From positions 1 to 64,000 of the forward strand of contig NZ_FOKZ01000016.1 of NCBI RefSeq assembly GCF_900112285.1: DNA of 64,000 bases, written 5' to 3'. The notes below the pieces were generated by a model. That model ran no database searches. It saw only the letters and a program-made list of their open reading frames with translations, and was not told where the DNA came from. Both the position numbers and the translations under genes were made by a program. Below, piece after piece: positions 60,421 through 64,000 of this stretch. This DNA comes from Polaromonas sp. OV174 (lineage in GTDB: Bacteria; Pseudomonadota; Gammaproteobacteria; Burkholderiales; Burkholderiaceae_C). The first letter of the stretch is position 1; each line of letters starts with the position of its first letter.

Positions 60421-63297
60421 ATGAGTTCTAACCCAACAGCTTCGTCTGTTTATTCTGCCTATCAAGGCAACACCTATCTCTTCGGCGGCAATGCGCCCTA
60501 TGTCGAAGAGATGTACGAAAACTACCTCGCCAACCCAGGCAGCGTGCCTGACACCTGGCGCGAGTATTTCGACGCCCTTCAACATGTGCCCGCCGGCGAC
60601 GGCAGCAATGCCAAAGACGTGCCGCATCTGCCGGTCGTCAACGCCTTTGCCGAGCGCGCCAAGCAAGGCCAGACCAAAGTCGTGGTCGCCAGCGCCGACT
60701 CCGAGCTCGGTCGCAAACGCACGGCGGTCCAGCAGCTGATAGCAGCTTACCGCAACGTCGGTGTTCGCTGGGCCGATCTGGACCCCCTGAAGCGCGCCGA
60801 ACGCGACAACATTCCCGAGTTGGATCCGGCTTTCTACGGTTTCACCGATGCCGACCAGGAAACGGTGTTCAACACCAGCAACACCTTCTTCGGCAAGGAC
60901 ACCATGAGCTTGCGTGAGCTCATGAACGCACTGCGTGAAACCTATTGCGGCACCATAGGCGCCGAATACATGTACGCCACCGACCAGAACCAGAAGCGCT
61001 GGTGGCAGCAAAAGTTGGAGGCGATTCGCAGCAAGCCCAACTTGAGCAAGGAAAAGAAGCTTCACATCCTGGATCGCCTGACGGCGGCCGAAGGCCTGGA
61101 GCGCTTTTTGCACACCAAATACGTGGGGCAAAAGCGCTTCTCGCTGGAAGGTGGCGAGAGCTTTATCGCCAGCATGGACGAACTGATCCAGCAAAGCGGT
61201 ATTGCCGGGGTGCAGGAAATCGTCATCGGCATGGCCCACCGCGGTCGCCTGAACGTGCTGGTCAACTCCCTGGGCAAGGTGCCGGCTGATCTGTTTGCCG
61301 AGTTTGACCATACCGCCCCGGAAGATCTGCCCAGCGGCGACGTCAAATACCACCAGGGTTTCAGCTCCGATGTAACGACCCCTGGCGGTCCGGTCCATCT
61401 GTCGCTGGCCTTCAATCCTTCGCACCTGGAAATCGTCAACCCGGTGGTCGAAGGTTCGGTGCGCTCACGCATGGATCGCCGCGCCGACCCGAAAGGCCTG
61501 CAAGTGCTGCCCGTGCTGGTGCACGGCGACGCCGCTTTTGCCGGCCAGGGCGTGGTCATGGAAACGCTGGCGCTGGCCGAAGCCCGTGGCTATTTCACGG
61601 GCGGTACCGTCCACCTGGTCATCAACAACCAGATCGGCTTTACCACCAGCGATCCGCGCGACAGCCGTTCCACGCTGTATTGCTCTGACGTGGTCAAGAT
61701 GATTGAAGCCCCTGTGCTGCACGTCAACGGCGATGATCCGGAAGCCGTGGTGTTGGCGACCCAGCTGGCACTGGAATTCCGCATGGCCTTCCAGAAGGAT
61801 GTCGTCGTCGACATCATCTGCTTCCGCAAGCTGGGCCACAACGAGCAGGACACGCCTGCTCTGACCCAGCCGCTGATGTACAAGAAAATCGCGGCCCACC
61901 CGGGCACCCGCCGCCTCTATGCCGACAAGCTGACGGCGCAGGGCATGGGCGAGACGCTCGGTGACGACATGGTCAAGGCCATGCGCGCCGCGCTGGACGC
62001 CGGCAAGAGCACCTTCGATCCGGTACTGACCAACTTCAAGAGCAAGTACGCCGTGGACTGGGCGCCTTACCTGGGCAAGAAGTGGACCGATGCCGGCGAT
62101 ACCGCCATCCCCATGGCCGAGTGGAAGCGCCTGGCTGAAAAGATCACGACGATTCCCGCTACCGTCACGCCGCACAACCTGGTTAAAAAGGTTTACGACG
62201 ACCGTGCAGCCATGGGTCGCGGTGACATTCCGGTGGACTGGGGCATGGGCGAGCACATGGCTTTTGCCTCGCTGGTGGCCAGCGGCTACCCGGTGCGCTT
62301 GTCCGGCGAGGACTGCGGACGCGGCACCTTTACCCACCGCCATTCGGTGATTCACGACCAGAGCCGCGAGAAGTGGGATACCGGCACCTATGTGCCGCTG
62401 CAAAACGTGGCCGAGAACCAGGCACCGTTTGTGGTCATCGACTCCATCCTGTCCGAAGAAGCCGTGCTGGCGTTTGAGTATGGCTATGCCTCCAACGATC
62501 CCAACACGCTGGTGATCTGGGAAGCCCAGTTTGGCGACTTCGCCAATGGCGCGCAGGTCGTGATCGACCAGTTCATTGCTTCTGGCGAAGTCAAGTGGGG
62601 CCGCGTCAACGGCATCACGCTGATGCTGCCGCACGGCTACGAAGGCCAGGGCCCCGAGCACAGCTCGGCGCGTCTGGAGCGCTTCATGCAGCTGTCGGCC
62701 GACACCAATATGCAAGTGGTTCAGCCCACCACGGCCAGCCAGATCTTCCACATTTTGCGTCGCCAGATGGTGCGCAATCTGCGCAAGCCGCTGATCATCA
62801 TGACGCCAAAGTCGCTGTTGCGTAACAAGGATGCGACCTCGCCGCTGTCCGAGTTCACCAAGGGCGCCTTCCAGACCGTGATTCCCGAAAACAAGGAATT
62901 GAAAGCCGACAAGGTCAAGCGCGTGATCGCCTGCTCGGGCAAGGTTTATTACGACCTGGTCAAAAAGCGTGAAGAAAAGGGCATTGACGATACCGCGATC
63001 CTGCGCGTCGAGCAGCTCTATCCCTTCCCGCACAAGGCATTCGCCACCGAGCTGAAGAAGTACCCGAACGCCACTGACATCGTGTGGTGCCAGGACGAGC
63101 CGCAGAATCAGGGCGCCTGGTTCTTTGTGCAGCATTACATCCACGAGAACATGCTCGACGGCCAGAAGCTTGGCTACTCGGGACGCGCCGCATCGGCTTC
63201 GCCGGCTGTTGGCTACTCGCACCTGCATCAGGAACAGCAAAAAGCGCTGGTGGATGGCGCGTTTGCCAAGCTCAAGGGTTTTGTGTTGACCAAATAA
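60421..63297 (+). CDS. odhA: 2-oxoglutarate dehydrogenase E1 component
   Basis: 958 residues from ATG 60421, after GGAGG. Thiamine-diphosphate enzyme: VIGMAHRGRLNVLVN, the ThDP magnesium motif HVNGDDPEAVVLATQLALEFR, and GHNEQDTPALTQPLMY are characteristic of OdhA/SucA, as is the C-terminal transketolase-like part (GRGTFTHRHSVIHDQ). N-terminal 60 residues bind the E2 subunit. It decarboxylates 2-oxoglutarate in the TCA cycle. The next gene, 49 bases on, is the E2. Confidence 0.95.
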   Translation: MSSNPTASSVYSAYQGNTYLFGGNAPYVEEMYENYLANPGSVPDTWREYFDALQHVPAGDGSNAKDVPHLPVVNAFAERAKQGQTKVVVASADSELGRKRTAVQQLIAAYRNVGVRWADLDPLKRAERDNIPELDPAFYGFTDADQETVFNTSNTFFGKDTMSLRELMNALRETYCGTIGAEYMYATDQNQKRWWQQKLEAIRSKPNLSKEKKLHILDRLTAAEGLERFLHTKYVGQKRFSLEGGESFIASMDELIQQSGIAGVQEIVIGMAHRGRLNVLVNSLGKVPADLFAEFDHTAPEDLPSGDVKYHQGFSSDVTTPGGPVHLSLAFNPSHLEIVNPVVEGSVRSRMDRRADPKGLQVLPVLVHGDAAFAGQGVVMETLALAEARGYFTGGTVHLVINNQIGFTTSDPRDSRSTLYCSDVVKMIEAPVLHVNGDDPEAVVLATQLALEFRMAFQKDVVVDIICFRKLGHNEQDTPALTQPLMYKKIAAHPGTRRLYADKLTAQGMGETLGDDMVKAMRAALDAGKSTFDPVLTNFKSKYAVDWAPYLGKKWTDAGDTAIPMAEWKRLAEKITTIPATVTPHNLVKKVYDDRAAMGRGDIPVDWGMGEHMAFASLVASGYPVRLSGEDCGRGTFTHRHSVIHDQSREKWDTGTYVPLQNVAENQAPFVVIDSILSEEAVLAFEYGYASNDPNTLVIWEAQFGDFANGAQVVIDQFIASGEVKWGRVNGITLMLPHGYEGQGPEHSSARLERFMQLSADTNMQVVQPTTASQIFHILRRQMVRNLRKPLIIMTPKSLLRNKDATSPLSEFTKGAFQTVIPENKELKADKVKRVIACSGKVYYDLVKKREEKGIDDTAILRVEQLYPFPHKAFATELKKYPNATDIVWCQDEPQNQGAWFFVQHYIHENMLDGQKLGYSGRAASASPAVGYSHLHQEQQKALVDGAFAKLKGFVLTK

Positions 63298-63346
63298 GGT
63301 CGCGGCAACTCCTTAAAACATCAAGAACACACACGAAAGAATCAAA

Positions 63347-64000
63347 ATGGCTATCGTTGAAGTCAAAGTTCCCCAATTGTCCGAGTCCGTGGCTGAGGCC
63401 ACCATGCTGCAGTGGAAAAAGAAGATCGGCGAGGCAATTGCCATCGACGAAATCCTGATCGAAATCGAAACCGACAAGGTCGTGCTGGAAGTGCCGGCAC
63501 CCGCAGCCGGCGTGCTGACCGAGTTTGTGGTCGCCGATGGCGGCACCGTGGTGTCGGATCAAGTGATCGCAAGAATTGATACCGAAGGCAAGGCTGGCGC
63601 TGCGGCCTCTGCTCCTGCAGCTGCTGCACCGGCTGTGGCCACGACCTCGGCTCCCGCAGTGGCTGCGGCAGGCGGCAACTCCATGGCCGGCGTGCCCATG
63701 CCAGCGGCTGCCAAGCTGATGGCAGACAACAGCCTGGCGGCAGGCTCCGTTCCCGGCACCGGCAAGGATGGCCGCGTCACCAAGGGTGATGTGCTTGTCG
63801 CCACAGCCGCAGGTGCTACCAAATCAGTAGCTGCCAGTCCAATTCCTACGGGCGCTCCGGTCAAATCCTTGCCTCAAGTGGCAGCCCATGTGAAGGCCCC
63901 CGACCTGGGTGAGCGCCCAGAGCAGCGCGTGCCCATGAGCCGTCTGCGCGCTCGCGTGGCCGAGCGTTTGCTGCAGTCGCAATCGACCAACGCCATCCTG
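63347..64000 (+). CDS. odhB: 2-oxoglutarate dehydrogenase E2 (succinyltransferase), truncated by the window
   Basis: Starts at ATG 63347 (MAIVEVKVPQLSESVAEATM) and stays open to the window end, about 218 codons. One lipoyl domain, with the lipoyl lysine in EIETDKVVLEV, is followed by an Ala/Pro-rich linker and the peripheral E1/E3-binding domain (PAAAKLMADNSLAAGSVPGT and GRVTKGDV). A second linker, about 155-172, may derive from an inverted copy of the 43-base repeat. The catalytic domain begins at PEQRVPMSRLRARVAERLL and continues outside. Confidence 0.93.
   Translation, partial: MAIVEVKVPQLSESVAEATMLQWKKKIGEAIAIDEILIEIETDKVVLEVPAPAAGVLTEFVVADGGTVVSDQVIARIDTEGKAGAAASAPAAAAPAVATTSAPAVAAAGGNSMAGVPMPAAAKLMADNSLAAGSVPGTGKDGRVTKGDVLVATAAGATKSVAASPIPTGAPVKSLPQVAAHVKAPDLGERPEQRVPMSRLRARVAERLLQSQSTNAIL
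63815..63857 (-). repeat. possible degenerate, inverted 43-base element in odhB
   Basis: On the minus strand the order is GAGCGCC-N10-GGACT-N4-GCTAC-N7-GTAGC. The terminal hairpin is a perfect 5-7-5 with a compensating C-G pair, and spacings are exact, but the first two boxes fit at only 4 of 7 and 2 of 5 bases. Tentative. Confidence 0.35.

Noticed and set aside
61465..63240. 591-codon frame antisense to odhA
   Set aside because: Odh E1 motifs on the plus strand account for the region; the antisense product has no family features.
1..64000. CRISPR arrays, tRNA or rRNA genes, prophage genes
   Set aside because: No regularly spaced direct repeats with unique spacers, no cloverleaf-like sequence noticed, and no phage structural or integrase genes.

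Overview
The window looks like chromosomal DNA of a Betaproteobacterium in the order Burkholderiales, most probably the family Comamonadaceae (Polaromonas/Rhodoferax/Acidovorax type). This is inferred from GC-rich coding, a complete Sox thiosulfate-oxidation cluster, a RegB/RegA pair beside a cytochrome bo quinol oxidase, Liv-type transport with fatty-acid style CoA enzymes, and two families of intergenic repeats of a kind I associate with this family. I saw no rRNA, tRNA, CRISPR array or prophage. Nearly every long open frame fits a known protein family.

Left part (1-19 kb). An IS5-type transposase runs off the left edge. Next comes a minus-strand operon for uptake and oxidation of an amine or amino acid: binding protein, permease, ATPase, two FAD amine/amino-acid oxidoreductases, a cupin and a succinate-semialdehyde dehydrogenase that carries a frameshift. 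An IclR regulator is divergent, with two matching operator-like sites between. A second minus-strand cluster joins a Liv ABC transporter to an acyl-CoA ligase, an enoyl-CoA hydratase and a thiolase, with a divergent TetR regulator. Three GC-rich palindromic elements sit between its genes.

Middle part (19-42 kb). This is a mosaic of single genes and small operons: an EVE-domain protein, a GltS glutamate symporter, an NlpC/P60 hydrolase, a PQQ-type sugar dehydrogenase, RidA, two LysE exporters around a MocR regulator, an MlaE/MlaD/lipoprotein set lacking an ATPase, a slipin/NfeD pair, a YegD-like Hsp70, a hipBA toxin-antitoxin module with palindromic operators, and an HpaB/AbfD-family flavoprotein next to a TetR regulator and an isochorismatase-like hydrolase.

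Right part (42-64 kb). The minus-strand run cyoABCD-surf1-regB-regA puts a quinol oxidase, its assembly factor and a redox two-component system in one apparent operon, with an FNR-like box upstream. After an MFS transporter and propionyl-CoA synthetase comes a sox cluster in the order soxR-C-D-Y-Z-A-X-B, then odhA and the start of odhB of the 2-oxoglutarate dehydrogenase complex.

The least expected structure is a 43-base dispersed element with fixed geometry, YAGCCCW-N10-GCGCA-N4-GCTAT-N7-ATAGY. Six intergenic copies are seen. Two further copies lie inside genes, one supplying most of a signal peptide (sugar dehydrogenase) and one the linker between the haem domains of SoxD. A ninth, degenerate and inverted, may lie in the OdhB linker.
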